A DNA stretch of 64,000 nucleotides, taken from NCBI GenBank assembly GCA_902826685.1, contig CADEFT010000019.1:62001-126000 (forward strand), given 5' to 3'. Both the position numbers and the translations under genes were made by a program. This DNA is from an uncultured Acidobacteriota bacterium (GTDB lineage: Bacteria; Acidobacteriota; Terriglobia; Bryobacterales; Bryobacteraceae). The notes under the pieces were generated by a model. The model was not told the DNA's origin and searched no databases. It worked only from the letters and a program-made list of their open reading frames with translations. Positions 26,312-35,473 of the stretch are shown here, one piece after another; positions within the stretch are counted from its first letter, which is position 1, and the number at the start of each line of letters is the position of its first letter.

Positions 26312-27262
26312 ATGTTTCAATCTTTGTTTGGCAGCACCGAGCCCGAGCCGAATCTGCTCGAACGCCTCAAGCAGGGCGTTCAAAAGACGCGCGCCGGAAT
26401 CTCGTCGATGCTCGAAGACGCCGTTCACGGCAAAAAACAGATCGACGCCGATCTGCTCGAAGAACTGGAATACACGCTCATCACCGCCGACGTCGGAGTG
26501 CGCACGGCGACCGAAGTGCTTGAAAGCATCCGCCAGCGGGTGGATCGCAAGCTGGTGAACGACCCGGCGGAATTGAAAGCGCTCATCGGCCAGCATCTGC
26601 TTGAAGTGCTGCAAACGGCCGAGCGGCCGGTGCCGCTGGTGAAGGATCCGCCGGCCGTGCTGTTTGTGGTGGGCGTAAACGGAGCGGGCAAGACCACCAG
26701 CATCGGCAAGCTGGCCAACCGGTTCAAGAAGGAAGGACGCAGCGTGCTGCTGTGCGCCGCCGATACGTTTCGCGCCGCCGCCATCGAGCAGTTGGAAGTA
26801 TGGGGCGAGCGCACCGGCATCGAAGTAATCCGCCAGAACCAGGGCTCCGATCCAAGCGCGGTGCTGTTTGACGCGCTGCAGGCGGCCAAGGCGCGCAAGA
26901 CCGATTACGTCATCGTGGACACGGCGGGGCGGCTGCATACAAAGGCGAATCTGATGGCCGAACTCGAGAAAATGACGCGCACCGCCAATCGAGTCGTACC
27001 CGGCGCGCCGCACGAAGTGCTGCTGGTGCTCGATGCGGTCACCGGGCAGAACGGGCTCGAACAGGCGCGGCAGTTCACGCAGGCGAGCGGCGTCACCGGC
27101 ATCGTGCTGACCAAGCTCGACGGCACCGCCAAGGGCGGCATCGTGGTGGCCATTTCGCGTGAGCTGAATCTGCCCATCCGCTACATTGGAGTAGGCGAGA
27201 AGATCGACGATCTGCTGCCCTTCGAGGCCGATCGGTTCGTGGCGTCGCTGTTTGAATCATGA
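26312..27262 (+). CDS. ftsY: Signal recognition particle receptor FtsY
   Basis: SRP GTPase that docks ribosome-nascent chain complexes at the membrane. 316 residues from the ATG at 26312; an upstream GTG at 26285 is unlikely. The N domain covers 1-110. The G domain has GVNGAGKTT (121-129), DTFRAAA (151-157), DTAGR (203-207) and TKLD (267-270), then GTAKGG. The acidic A domain of E. coli FtsY is absent, as in many bacteria. Its stop overlaps the ribD start (ATGA), an unusual but plausible housekeeping operon. Confidence 0.96.
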   Translation: MFQSLFGSTEPEPNLLERLKQGVQKTRAGISSMLEDAVHGKKQIDADLLEELEYTLITADVGVRTATEVLESIRQRVDRKLVNDPAELKALIGQHLLEVLQTAERPVPLVKDPPAVLFVVGVNGAGKTTSIGKLANRFKKEGRSVLLCAADTFRAAAIEQLEVWGERTGIEVIRQNQGSDPSAVLFDALQAAKARKTDYVIVDTAGRLHTKANLMAELEKMTRTANRVVPGAPHEVLLVLDAVTGQNGLEQARQFTQASGVTGIVLTKLDGTAKGGIVVAISRELNLPIRYIGVGEKIDDLLPFEADRFVASLFES

Positions 27263-28362
27263 ACCAGGACTACATGGCGGAAGCGCTCGGGCTGGCCGCG
27301 CGCGGCTTGGGGCAAACGAGTCCGAATCCGGCGGTGGGCGCGGTGCTTGTGCGGGACGGCGAGACGGTGGGCCGGGGCTTTCACGTTTACTCGCGCGTCA
27401 GCCACGCCGAGACGCTGGCGCTCGAAGAGGCGGGCGGCAAAGCGCGCGGCGCCACCCTTTACATCAACCTGGAACCTTGCGCGCACACCGGCCGGACGCC
27501 GCCGTGCGCCGATGCGCTGATCGCGGCGGGCGTGGCGCGGGTGGTGGTGGCGATGGAGGATCCGGATCCTCGTGTGCGCGGGGAAGGCATCCGGCGGCTG
27601 CGCGCCGCGGGCGTGGCCGTGGAGATGGATCGCGCCCACCTGGATGCGGCGCGGAAGCTGAACGAGGCTTTCGTGCATTTCAAGACCGCGGGCCGGCCCT
27701 TCGTCACTCTGAAATCCGCCCTCACGCTCGATGGGAAGATTTCGGCGCCGGTGGACAACGACGGCTGGATCACTAGCGAGCGGGCGCGGGGGCACGTGCA
27801 GAGCCTGCGGCACAATTCCGATTGCATCGTTTCTGGGATCGGCACAGTGCTGGCCGACGATTGCCTGTTGACCGACCGCACCGGGCTGCCGCGCAGCCGG
27901 CCCCTGCTGCGCATCGTGCTCGACAGCCAGTTGCGCCTGCCGGTGGATTCGAAGATGGTGGCGAGCGCGGAGGGCGACGTTCTGGTGGTCACCACATCGG
28001 CGGCAAGCACGGACCGGCGTTCGGCGCTCGAAGGCGCGGGGGTCGAAGTGGTGACGCTCGACGGCAAGGATGGCCGCACCGACATGCGCGCGCTCGTGGC
28101 GCTGCTGGGCCAGCGCAACTACCAGTCGCTGATGATCGAGGCGGGCAGCATGGTCAACTGGGCCGCGCTTGAAAGCGCGCTGGTCGATCGCGTCTATCTT
28201 TACTACGCGCCGAAGATCCTGGGCGGGCTGCAGTCGCTGCCGGTGGCCGGAGGCCAGGGCCGTTCGCGCCGTAAGGACGCGCTGCAACTGCGCGGCGTCA
28301 AGGTCCACATGATTCCGCCGGACGAGTTCGCCGTCGAGGCGTACCTCGAGAAAGAGATCTAG
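27259..28362 (+). CDS. ribD: Riboflavin biosynthesis bifunctional deaminase/reductase
   Basis: Catalyses steps two and three of riboflavin synthesis. 367 residues. The N-terminal cytidine-deaminase fold has the zinc site HAE (49-51) and PCAHTGRTPPC (73-83). The C-terminal reductase begins near 150 (RPFVTLKSALTLDGKISAP) and includes TSERARGHVQSLRHNSDCIVSG and LMIEAGSMVNWAAL. Coupled by 4-base overlap to ftsY and followed 4 bases later by ribE. No ribBA or ribH is in the window. Confidence 0.96.
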   Translation: MNQDYMAEALGLAARGLGQTSPNPAVGAVLVRDGETVGRGFHVYSRVSHAETLALEEAGGKARGATLYINLEPCAHTGRTPPCADALIAAGVARVVVAMEDPDPRVRGEGIRRLRAAGVAVEMDRAHLDAARKLNEAFVHFKTAGRPFVTLKSALTLDGKISAPVDNDGWITSERARGHVQSLRHNSDCIVSGIGTVLADDCLLTDRTGLPRSRPLLRIVLDSQLRLPVDSKMVASAEGDVLVVTTSAASTDRRSALEGAGVEVVTLDGKDGRTDMRALVALLGQRNYQSLMIEAGSMVNWAALESALVDRVYLYYAPKILGGLQSLPVAGGQGRSRRKDALQLRGVKVHMIPPDEFAVEAYLEKEI

Positions 28363-28366
28363 GCGA

Positions 28367-29008
28367 GTGTTCACCGGGATCGTGGAAGAACTCGGCACGG
28401 TGGCCGCCGTGGACGGCCGCGGCGGCGGCGCGCGTCTGCGCCTGGAGGCGCGCCAGGTGACCGAAGGCGCCACCGAAGGCTGCAGCATCGCGGTCAACGG
28501 CGTGTGCCTGACGGCGGTATCGCCCACTCGCGAGTCCTTCGCGGCCGACCTGGCGCCGGAAACGCTGCGGCGCAGCAATCTGGGCGATCTGAAGCCCGGC
28601 CACCGGGTGAACCTCGAACGGCCGCTGGCGGCCAACGGGCGTTTGGATGGTCACATCGTTCAAGGCCACGTCGACGCCACGGGCGAGTTTCTCGGCCTCG
28701 ATACCGCGGGCGGCGAGCACTGGTGGCTGCGCATCGGCGTGCCGGACGAAATCGAGAGGCTGCTGGTCTACAAGGGCTCCATCGCGATCGACGGCATCAG
28801 CCTGACGGTGGCGTCCATCGAAGGCCGCGTTCTTTCGGTGACCATCATTCCGCATACCTACCGGTTGACGAACCTGCACACGCGGCGGCCCGGTGATCGT
28901 GTGAATCTGGAGTGCGACATTCTGGCCAAGTACGTGGATAAGCTGCTGCGGCGCGTGGAGCGTCCGGCGGGGTTGAGTCTGGAGAAGCTGGCGGAACTGG
29001 GCTACTAG
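28367..29008 (+). CDS. ribE: Riboflavin synthase alpha chain
   Basis: Dismutates two 6,7-dimethyl-8-ribityllumazines to riboflavin. 213 residues. The start is a GTG at 28367, giving MFTGIVEELG, the nearly invariant family N-terminus. Two tandem lumazine-binding barrels are visible. The first has GCSIAVNGVCLTAVSP and the second begins after DGHIVQGHVDATG, with GSIAIDGISLTVASI. The end overlaps ppk by 4 bases convergently. It may be called ribC in Bacillus-style naming. Confidence 0.96.
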   Translation: MFTGIVEELGTVAAVDGRGGGARLRLEARQVTEGATEGCSIAVNGVCLTAVSPTRESFAADLAPETLRRSNLGDLKPGHRVNLERPLAANGRLDGHIVQGHVDATGEFLGLDTAGGEHWWLRIGVPDEIERLLVYKGSIAIDGISLTVASIEGRVLSVTIIPHTYRLTNLHTRRPGDRVNLECDILAKYVDKLLRRVERPAGLSLEKLAELGY

Positions 29009-31128
29009 CCCGCCGCTTTCGCACTGCGCCGGTCGAGCAGCACCATCTGGCTGTTGACCGCGCGTTCCCCTTTGGCCCGCTGCGCCTTGCGATAGGTTCC
29101 GTCCGGCTGCATCAGCCATGCCTTCACGTTGTCACTCAGGTAGACCGCCAGAACCTTGTCGCGGATGGTGCGGATCATGGCTGTGCGCTGGATGGGGAAC
29201 AGCACTTCCACGCGGCGGTCGATGTTGCGCGGCATGACGTCCGCCGACCCGAGGTATAGCTCCTCCTCGCCGCCGTTCAGGAAATAGAAGACGCGGCTGT
29301 GTTCGAGGAACCGGCCGACGATAGAGCGCACTCGGATGTTCTCACTCACTCCGGGAACCTGCGGCCGCAGGCAGCAGATGCCGCGAATCAGCAGATCGAT
29401 GCGCACGCCCGCCTGCGACGCCTGGTAAAGCAGGTGAATCATCCTGGCGTCCACCAGGGCGTTCATCTTGAGAATGATGCGCGCCTCCTGTCCGGCGCGG
29501 GCGAGCGCCGTTTCCCTGGTAATCAGGCTCTGCAGCCTCTTGCGCAGGTTCACCGGCGCCACCAGCAGCTTGTTGTAATCGGACTTGGCCGAATATCCGG
29601 TAAGGTAATTGAACAGATCGGTGGCGTCGGCGCCGAGTTCCGGGTCGTTGGTGAAGAAGCCCATGTCGGTATAGAGATGGGCCGTCACGGCATTGTAGTT
29701 GCCCGTGGAAAGGTGTACGTAGCGGCGGATGGCGTCGCCTTCGCGCCGCACCACCAGGGCGACCTTGGCGTGAATCTTGAGCCCCACCAGGCCATACACC
29801 ACGTGCACGCCCTGCTCTTCCAGCTTGCGCGCCCACCCGATGTTGCTTTCCTCGTCGAAGCGCGCCTTCAACTCCACCAGCACGGCCACCTGTTTGCCGT
29901 TCTCCTGCGCTTCGAGCAGCGCTTCGACCACCGGCGAATTGCGGCCCACCCGATAGAGCGTCATCTTGATGGCGAGGACGTTCGGATCGTTGGCGGCGGC
30001 GCGAATGAAATCGACCACGGGCTGGAACGAGTCGAATGGATGATGGAGCAATACGTCGTGGCGCCGGATGAGCGCGAAGACATCCTCTTCGTCGGCGATG
30101 CCGGTGAGCGGCGCCGCTACGAAGGTTGGATCCTTCAACTCGGGCCGGTCGAGCGACGCCAGGCCGCGCAGCCTGGAGAGCGCCAAAGGCCCATCGATGC
30201 GGTAGATATCGTAGTCCTGCAATTCGAGGTTCGAGCGCAGGATATCGAGCAGGCTCTCCGGCATTTCCGGATTCACCTGCAACCGCACCACGGCGCCGAA
30301 GCGGCGGCGGCGGACACCTTCCTCGACGGTCTCAAGCAGATCCTCGGCTTCCAGTTCCTGAATGGCGGAATCGGCGTCGCGCGTCAGATGGAACAGGTGC
30401 GATTCCAGGACTTCCATCCCGGGAAACAACTGGTGCAGGTTGGCTTGAATCACCTGTTCAAGCCACACGAACGCGAGCGGCCGTCCGTTGCCTTTGGGCA
30501 CCTTTTGCAGCGGTACCAGTTGCGGCAGGGTGTCGGGTACCTTGAGCCGCGCAAAGTGCCCTTCGCCCCGGTCGTCGCGAATCAATACCGAAAGGCTGAG
30601 GCTGAGGTTGGAAATATGCGGAAACGGGCGGCCCGGATCGTAGGCGAGCGGCGTGAGGCAGGGATACACGGTCTCGCGAAAGTACTGCGCGGCGTAATCC
30701 CGCTGCGCGCCGTCGAGATCCTTGTAGTCGAGAATGGCAATACCGTGATTGGCCAGTTCCTTCAAGAGCCGGCGCATGCATTGCAGCGCATCGGCCATCA
30801 GCCCGTTTACCAGGCTCTGAATGGATTGCAACTGGTGGGCGGGCGTCATGCCGTCCGCGCCAGGTTCATGAATGCCCGCGTCCACCTGATTCTGCAGGCC
30901 CGCCACGCGGACCATGAAAAACTCGTCGAGATTGGAGCCGAGAATCGAGAGGAACTTGACACGCTCCAGCAGCGGGTGCGATTCGTCCTCGGCTTCGGCC
31001 AGCACGCGGCGCTGGAATTCGAGCAGGCTCAGTTCCCGATTGACGTAGAGATTGGGATCGTCGAGCGAAATCGACGTGGGATGCGTTGCGGCAGGTGGCC
31101 GGACACGCGCCAAGGCTTTCTTGCCCAT
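29005..31128 (-). CDS. ppk: Polyphosphate kinase PPK1
   Basis: Reversibly polymerises ATP gamma-phosphate into polyphosphate. 707 residues, normal length. The N-terminal signature is YVNRELSLLEFQRRVL and FLSILGSNLDEFFMVRV. The phosphohistidine is His453 in GLKIHAKVALVVRREG, followed by YVHLSTGNYNAVTAHLYTD. The second phospholipase-D-like domain contains SIVGRFLEHSRVFYF and LGSADVMPRNIDRRVEVLFP. It is a single transcription unit between ribE and an esterase gene, 18 bases from the latter on the same strand. No exopolyphosphatase neighbours it. Confidence 0.96.
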   Translation of the reverse strand: MGKKALARVRPPAATHPTSISLDDPNLYVNRELSLLEFQRRVLAEAEDESHPLLERVKFLSILGSNLDEFFMVRVAGLQNQVDAGIHEPGADGMTPAHQLQSIQSLVNGLMADALQCMRRLLKELANHGIAILDYKDLDGAQRDYAAQYFRETVYPCLTPLAYDPGRPFPHISNLSLSLSVLIRDDRGEGHFARLKVPDTLPQLVPLQKVPKGNGRPLAFVWLEQVIQANLHQLFPGMEVLESHLFHLTRDADSAIQELEAEDLLETVEEGVRRRRFGAVVRLQVNPEMPESLLDILRSNLELQDYDIYRIDGPLALSRLRGLASLDRPELKDPTFVAAPLTGIADEEDVFALIRRHDVLLHHPFDSFQPVVDFIRAAANDPNVLAIKMTLYRVGRNSPVVEALLEAQENGKQVAVLVELKARFDEESNIGWARKLEEQGVHVVYGLVGLKIHAKVALVVRREGDAIRRYVHLSTGNYNAVTAHLYTDMGFFTNDPELGADATDLFNYLTGYSAKSDYNKLLVAPVNLRKRLQSLITRETALARAGQEARIILKMNALVDARMIHLLYQASQAGVRIDLLIRGICCLRPQVPGVSENIRVRSIVGRFLEHSRVFYFLNGGEEELYLGSADVMPRNIDRRVEVLFPIQRTAMIRTIRDKVLAVYLSDNVKAWLMQPDGTYRKAQRAKGERAVNSQMVLLDRRSAKAAG

Positions 31129-31146
31129 GCGAACCCGTGAATATAG

Positions 31147-32283
31147 CTAACCCTTCAGCCAACGGTCAAACCACGCAAACCCGTCGCGCTGCATGTCGCG
31201 ATCGTATTTATGCGGGCCGGGGTAGAATTTCGCCTGGTAACGATCCTTGGCGCCGGCTTTGGCGTAGACGTCGGCGAGGATGCGATCGGCACGCTCCATC
31301 TCAGGGACGGTGAAGAGCTGATCTTCGCGGTTGTTCAGCACCAGCACCGGGTTCGGGACGTTGAGACCGAGAATTTCGGGATAGTCGAGGTCGCGCGCCA
31401 TGCCGGGGATGTAACACATCCAGGTGTGCGTGTAGCACTTGTTGAGAAGATAATCGCGCCAGGTGGTCATCATGCCCACGCAGACGGAACAGCGGATGCG
31501 CGCGTCGGCGCCGGTGAGCATGACGGTGCGCAGGCCGCCGCCTGAAAGGCCGCTGCAGCCGACGCGCGAAGCGTCCACGTCGGGACGCGAGCAGAGGTAG
31601 TCGAGGGCGCGCTGGTCTTCGCCCACGAAGACGCCGGGCCACGTCGCGCCGGCGCTGAACAGGCTTTTCGCCATCAGGTGTTCGTGATTGCCGGCGAAGG
31701 TGTTGTACTGCTTGATCTCGTCCTCCGACTCCGGATTGGCTTCCACCAGATCGCGCTTGATGACCTGCGGCAGATCGCCCGCGCGCACGCGGCGGCTGGC
31801 GAAAGCGAACGTATCGTGGACCAGAACCACGTAGCCGCGCTTGGCCAGTTCGTTGGCCCACGCCATGCCGCCGTAGTAATGATCCTGGTGGCGCACCATC
31901 ATCGGATGCGGATCGGCGCTCATGCGCGTGATCTTGCGCACACCGAAATATTTGTTGCCGCCGTGGTCGTGCAGGCCGAGCACGGCCGGCAATTTGCCCG
32001 ATGCCTTGAGCGGCTTCAGCACCAATGCCTCGGTGGGCGGTCCATAGGGAAGCTGCCAGGTGACATGTTCGATGGCGAGCCCGTCGTATTCAAGCTGATG
32101 CTGCACGGTGGCGCGGGGCGTGGCGCCGCTCGGCGGCGAGGCGATGGCATCCAGATAGCGGGCGCGGGCCTCCCTCCGCCAGGCTTCGATGTCGCGGAAG
32201 TCGTCGCGGCGGTAGGAAAGCCGCGGCGGGTCGGACACCAGTTTCGCGGCCCATTCGCCATAGGCTCCAATCATGTTGGGCAT
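31147..32283 (-). CDS. Alpha/beta hydrolase, acetyl-esterase/dienelactone-hydrolase-like
   Basis: 378 residues. Nucleophile elbow CSGLSGGG near residue 245, the acid probably in LNNREDQLF near 320, and the His in YPGPHKYD near 355, giving a plausible Ser-Asp-His triad. LPAVLGLHDHGGNKYFG supplies the oxyanion segment. The layout resembles abhydrolase/acetyl-xylan-esterase-like proteins common in Acidobacteria and Planctomycetes. No signal peptide, so cytosolic. It lies 11 bases after the PQQ dehydrogenase on the same strand. The substrate is unknown. Confidence 0.78.
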   Translation of the reverse strand: MPNMIGAYGEWAAKLVSDPPRLSYRRDDFRDIEAWRREARARYLDAIASPPSGATPRATVQHQLEYDGLAIEHVTWQLPYGPPTEALVLKPLKASGKLPAVLGLHDHGGNKYFGVRKITRMSADPHPMMVRHQDHYYGGMAWANELAKRGYVVLVHDTFAFASRRVRAGDLPQVIKRDLVEANPESEDEIKQYNTFAGNHEHLMAKSLFSAGATWPGVFVGEDQRALDYLCSRPDVDASRVGCSGLSGGGLRTVMLTGADARIRCSVCVGMMTTWRDYLLNKCYTHTWMCYIPGMARDLDYPEILGLNVPNPVLVLNNREDQLFTVPEMERADRILADVYAKAGAKDRYQAKFYPGPHKYDRDMQRDGFAWFDRWLKG

Positions 32284-32294
32284 TCTGTCGCTCC

Positions 32295-34574
32295 TTATTT
32301 CAGTCCGAAGCAGAGGAGGTTCGGACCGTTGGCCACGGCCACGTATTGTTTGCCCCCGGCGAGGAACGTCATGGGTGAAGCGCGCCAGCTATGGCCGTCA
32401 CCCTGTTCGGCGGAAGCATTGGTCTGAATATGCCACAGTTCCTTGCCGGTCTTGGCGTCTACGGCGGCGAAGGCGCCGCTGTCCTCGCAATAGAAGACGA
32501 CTCCGCCGGCCGTGGAGAGCACGCCGCCCCAGCTGTCGGCGGGACCGGCATGCGGCACTTCCCACACGCGCTTGCCGGTTTCGATGTCGAGCGCGCGCAG
32601 GAAAATCTGCCCGGGCTCAAGCGGGATCGGACGTGGGCTGAAGCCTCCGTTCTTGACGTAAATGCCGCAGGCTTCGCGCGCGTTGACGTAGAACAGCCGG
32701 GTTCCGGGGTGATAAGCCACCGAAGGCCAGTTGGCCGCGCCTAAAACATTCGGGCAGGTTTTTGTTCCTTCGCGGGTGGGCTCCGAGCCGGGGATAAAAA
32801 TGGGCCGTCCGTCCTTGCCGATGCCCTTGGCCCAGGTGAGCCGGTCGACGAATTTTTCGGCCAGCAGCAGTTCTCCGCTGGTGCGATCGAACACATAGAA
32901 GAAGCCGTTGCGATTGGCCTGCAGAAGCAGCTTGCGATCGCGGCCGCGATAGTTTGCGTTCACCACCATGGGCGTCTGGCCGCCATCCCAATCCCACAGG
33001 TCGTGCGGGGTGAATTGATAATGCCACTTCAGCTTTCCGGTGGCCGCGTCGAGCGCCAGCACGCAGGCCGTGTAGAGATTGTCGCCCTGCCGCTGATCGC
33101 CGTCATAGGCCGGATAGGGATTGCCCACGCCCCAGAAAACGGTATTGGTTTCGGGGTCGAAGGTGCCGGTCATCCAGGTGCCGCCACCACCGCCGTACTC
33201 GGCGAGCGCCGAGCCCTTCCACTGCTGTTCGGCCATCGGCTCGCCGGGGGCGGGCACGGTCCAGAACCGCCATACCCGTTCGCCGGTATCGGCCTTGTAG
33301 GCGGAAAGGAAGCCGCGCATACCGAGATCGCCGCCCGAGACGCCGGCCACCACCATGTCGTTCACCACCAGCGGCGCGGCCGTGTTGCCGATGTTTTTTC
33401 GGTCGAGGCCTTCGGGAATATCCACTTCCCAAAGAAGCTGGCCGGTGACGCGATGCAGCGCCAGCAGGTGCGCGTTGTCGGTGACCAGAAAGACGCGATC
33501 GCCAAGCACGGCCACGCCGCGATTGGTGCCTTTGGCGGGATCGCCGCGCACGCCTTCCCCGCGGGCGCGCTGATAGTGCCAGATGGTGCGCCCGGCGCGG
33601 CCATCGATGGCGAATACCTGATTGGGGCCGCTGAAATAGAGCACTCCGTCGACGGCCACCGGGGTCGCCTGCACCACGTAGTGATTCATGGGAAAGACCC
33701 ATTTCAGTTCCAGGTCCTTGACGTTGGCCGGCGTGATCTGATCGGCGGCGCTGTGCCGGTTGCCGCCAATCTGGCCGTGGTAGCTTGGCCAGTCGCCGGG
33801 CTTGGGATTGGCGATTTGAGGGAAGGCGAGGCCGCCGGCCGAAGGAAACGCAACCGGCTTGGCGCCCGCCCGCACGCCGGCCAGCGAACTGACATAGGCG
33901 AAAAGATCGCGGCATTCGTCGGCCGTGCAGTTGGGAGCGGGCATCAATGAGCCGGGCTCGTGTATGATTTCGGCCAGTTCCGAGCGGCTCAACAAGTGGA
34001 AGCGGCCGTCGAGATCCTGAAGCTGCAGGTTGTAGCGATTTTCATTGCGGGCGAAGCCACGCAGAGTGCGGCCATCGTGGAGCTTCGCGGTGACGGCGCG
34101 ATATCCCGCGCGAACCTTGGCTTCCGGCTTGCGGACGGATTCCTCGATTTCCGCGAAGGTAAGCTCGCGGCCCACGTTTGAAAGATCGGGACCGGCGGCC
34201 TTGCCGCGCCCCAGCGCCATGTGGCAGCCCGCGCAGCCCGCCTTGCCATGAAACAGCTTCTCGCCGGCGGCGCGATCGCCGGGCACCATGGATTCCGCGG
34301 CCGGCGCCCCGAAGGATTTTACGGCGGCGGTGACAGCATCGAGTTCCGCCGCGGGCAGATCGTAGCCCGGCATGCCGCCCCCGGGGATGCCGTTGCGAAT
34401 GACGGCGCGAAGTTCTTCGAACGATCGGGACCGCACGCGGCGGTTGCTCGCCAGGTTGGGACCGCGCTCGGTGCCGCGCCCGTCGCCATGGCAAACCGCG
34501 CAGTGGCGCACGAACAGTTCCCGCCCGTCCTGGGCGAACAGCACGGCGGTGGCCGCGAAGAGGAAGAGTTTCAT
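32295..34574 (-). CDS. Exported PQQ-dependent dehydrogenase with two N-terminal cytochrome c domains
   Basis: 759 residues from the ATG at 34574, with signal peptide MKLFLFAATAVLFAQ. Two heme sites come first: CAVCH (about residue 25) and CAGCH (about 113), with likely Met ligands downstream. The propeller starts near 260 (DWPSYHGQIGGNRHSAADQI). It carries PQQ-alcohol/glucose dehydrogenase blocks: FAIDGRAGRTIWHYQRA, GTWMTGTFDPETNTVFWGVGNPYP, HDLWDWDGGQTPMVV. The predicted reaction is oxidation of a sugar or alcohol with electrons passed to the fused hemes. The cytochromes are N-terminal, whereas classic quinohemoproteins carry one at the C-terminus. Confidence 0.9.
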   Translation of the reverse strand: MKLFLFAATAVLFAQDGRELFVRHCAVCHGDGRGTERGPNLASNRRVRSRSFEELRAVIRNGIPGGGMPGYDLPAAELDAVTAAVKSFGAPAAESMVPGDRAAGEKLFHGKAGCAGCHMALGRGKAAGPDLSNVGRELTFAEIEESVRKPEAKVRAGYRAVTAKLHDGRTLRGFARNENRYNLQLQDLDGRFHLLSRSELAEIIHEPGSLMPAPNCTADECRDLFAYVSSLAGVRAGAKPVAFPSAGGLAFPQIANPKPGDWPSYHGQIGGNRHSAADQITPANVKDLELKWVFPMNHYVVQATPVAVDGVLYFSGPNQVFAIDGRAGRTIWHYQRARGEGVRGDPAKGTNRGVAVLGDRVFLVTDNAHLLALHRVTGQLLWEVDIPEGLDRKNIGNTAAPLVVNDMVVAGVSGGDLGMRGFLSAYKADTGERVWRFWTVPAPGEPMAEQQWKGSALAEYGGGGGTWMTGTFDPETNTVFWGVGNPYPAYDGDQRQGDNLYTACVLALDAATGKLKWHYQFTPHDLWDWDGGQTPMVVNANYRGRDRKLLLQANRNGFFYVFDRTSGELLLAEKFVDRLTWAKGIGKDGRPIFIPGSEPTREGTKTCPNVLGAANWPSVAYHPGTRLFYVNAREACGIYVKNGGFSPRPIPLEPGQIFLRALDIETGKRVWEVPHAGPADSWGGVLSTAGGVVFYCEDSGAFAAVDAKTGKELWHIQTNASAEQGDGHSWRASPMTFLAGGKQYVAVANGPNLLCFGLK

Positions 34575-34599
34575 GGTCAACGCCGATTGTATCGCCTGC

Positions 34600-35463
34600 C
34601 TACGCCGTGTCGTCCCCGGTAAACAGCACTCGCCCCAGCACAGCGTTCTTCTTCACCTCCACGCCGCGGCGCGCGATCCACTCCGCGCCGCCGAGCACCA
34701 GCATGGATGCCAGGAACGACCACAGCACGATCAGCACGGCGTGTTCAAACGGCCCGTATTCGGGATAGAGCTTGGCATCGATCCACTTCCAGAACGTGAT
34801 GGGCACGTACTTCAGGACTTCGATGAGCAGGCCCACCAGGATCGACACCGGAATCACCCGCGCCGCCGAGATCTTCGTATTCGGCAGCAGCCAATAGACC
34901 AGGAACAGAGAGAAGATGGTCACCGGAACCGCCGCCAGTTTGAACACCAGCGACGTCAGAACGGAGCCGCCGCGCCAGTCTCCGCCGAAAACTAACGCCA
35001 GGAAGGAATGGTTCGCCGCCGTCAGCAGCAGCGAGATCATCACCAGCGTGCCGCAAACGAGGATCAGGCCGAGGCTCACCACCTGATTGCGGACGAAGCT
35101 GCGGTTGACCCGCACGCCCCAGACTTTGTTCAGCGCCACTTCGAGCGGCTCAAATACACCGTTGGCGGTGAAAAACAGCAGGAAGACCGACACCCAACTG
35201 AAGCCGCGCACCGTCACCCAATAGCGCAGGTTGCGCTTGAGCAGGTCCGGCAGACTGCCGGGGAATAGCCCGTCGAAAGCGAGGTAAATGGCTTCCTCGG
35301 CCGCCTGCCAATGCAGTACGTGGCGGCAGATGGACACCAGGACGAGTAGAAACGGAAAGAAGGAAAGCAGGACATTCGCCCCGATGGAAAATCCATAAAC
35401 ATGGACTTCCGTTTCCATCCAGTAACGGAAGGTGGGGCGAAGGGCGCCGGCGAGTCTCTTCAC
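34600..35463 (-). CDS. YihY/BrkB-family inner-membrane protein
   Basis: 287 residues with about six hydrophobic segments. The first contains GFSIGANVLLSFFPFLLVLVS, matching the A-A-x-x-x-F-F-x-x-P-x-x-L start of the family. WVSVFLLFFTANGVFEPLEVALNKVWGVR is the conserved central block (usually W-x-x-x-x-x-x-F-x-A-L-x-x-A-x-N). No transport or RNase BN activity is claimed; the family function is unsettled. It precedes the PQQ gene by 25 bases and follows the Gfo/Idh gene by 10 on the same strand. Confidence 0.88.
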   Translation of the reverse strand: MKRLAGALRPTFRYWMETEVHVYGFSIGANVLLSFFPFLLVLVSICRHVLHWQAAEEAIYLAFDGLFPGSLPDLLKRNLRYWVTVRGFSWVSVFLLFFTANGVFEPLEVALNKVWGVRVNRSFVRNQVVSLGLILVCGTLVMISLLLTAANHSFLALVFGGDWRGGSVLTSLVFKLAAVPVTIFSLFLVYWLLPNTKISAARVIPVSILVGLLIEVLKYVPITFWKWIDAKLYPEYGPFEHAVLIVLWSFLASMLVLGGAEWIARRGVEVKKNAVLGRVLFTGDDTA

Positions 35464-35473
35464 GATTCCCGGG

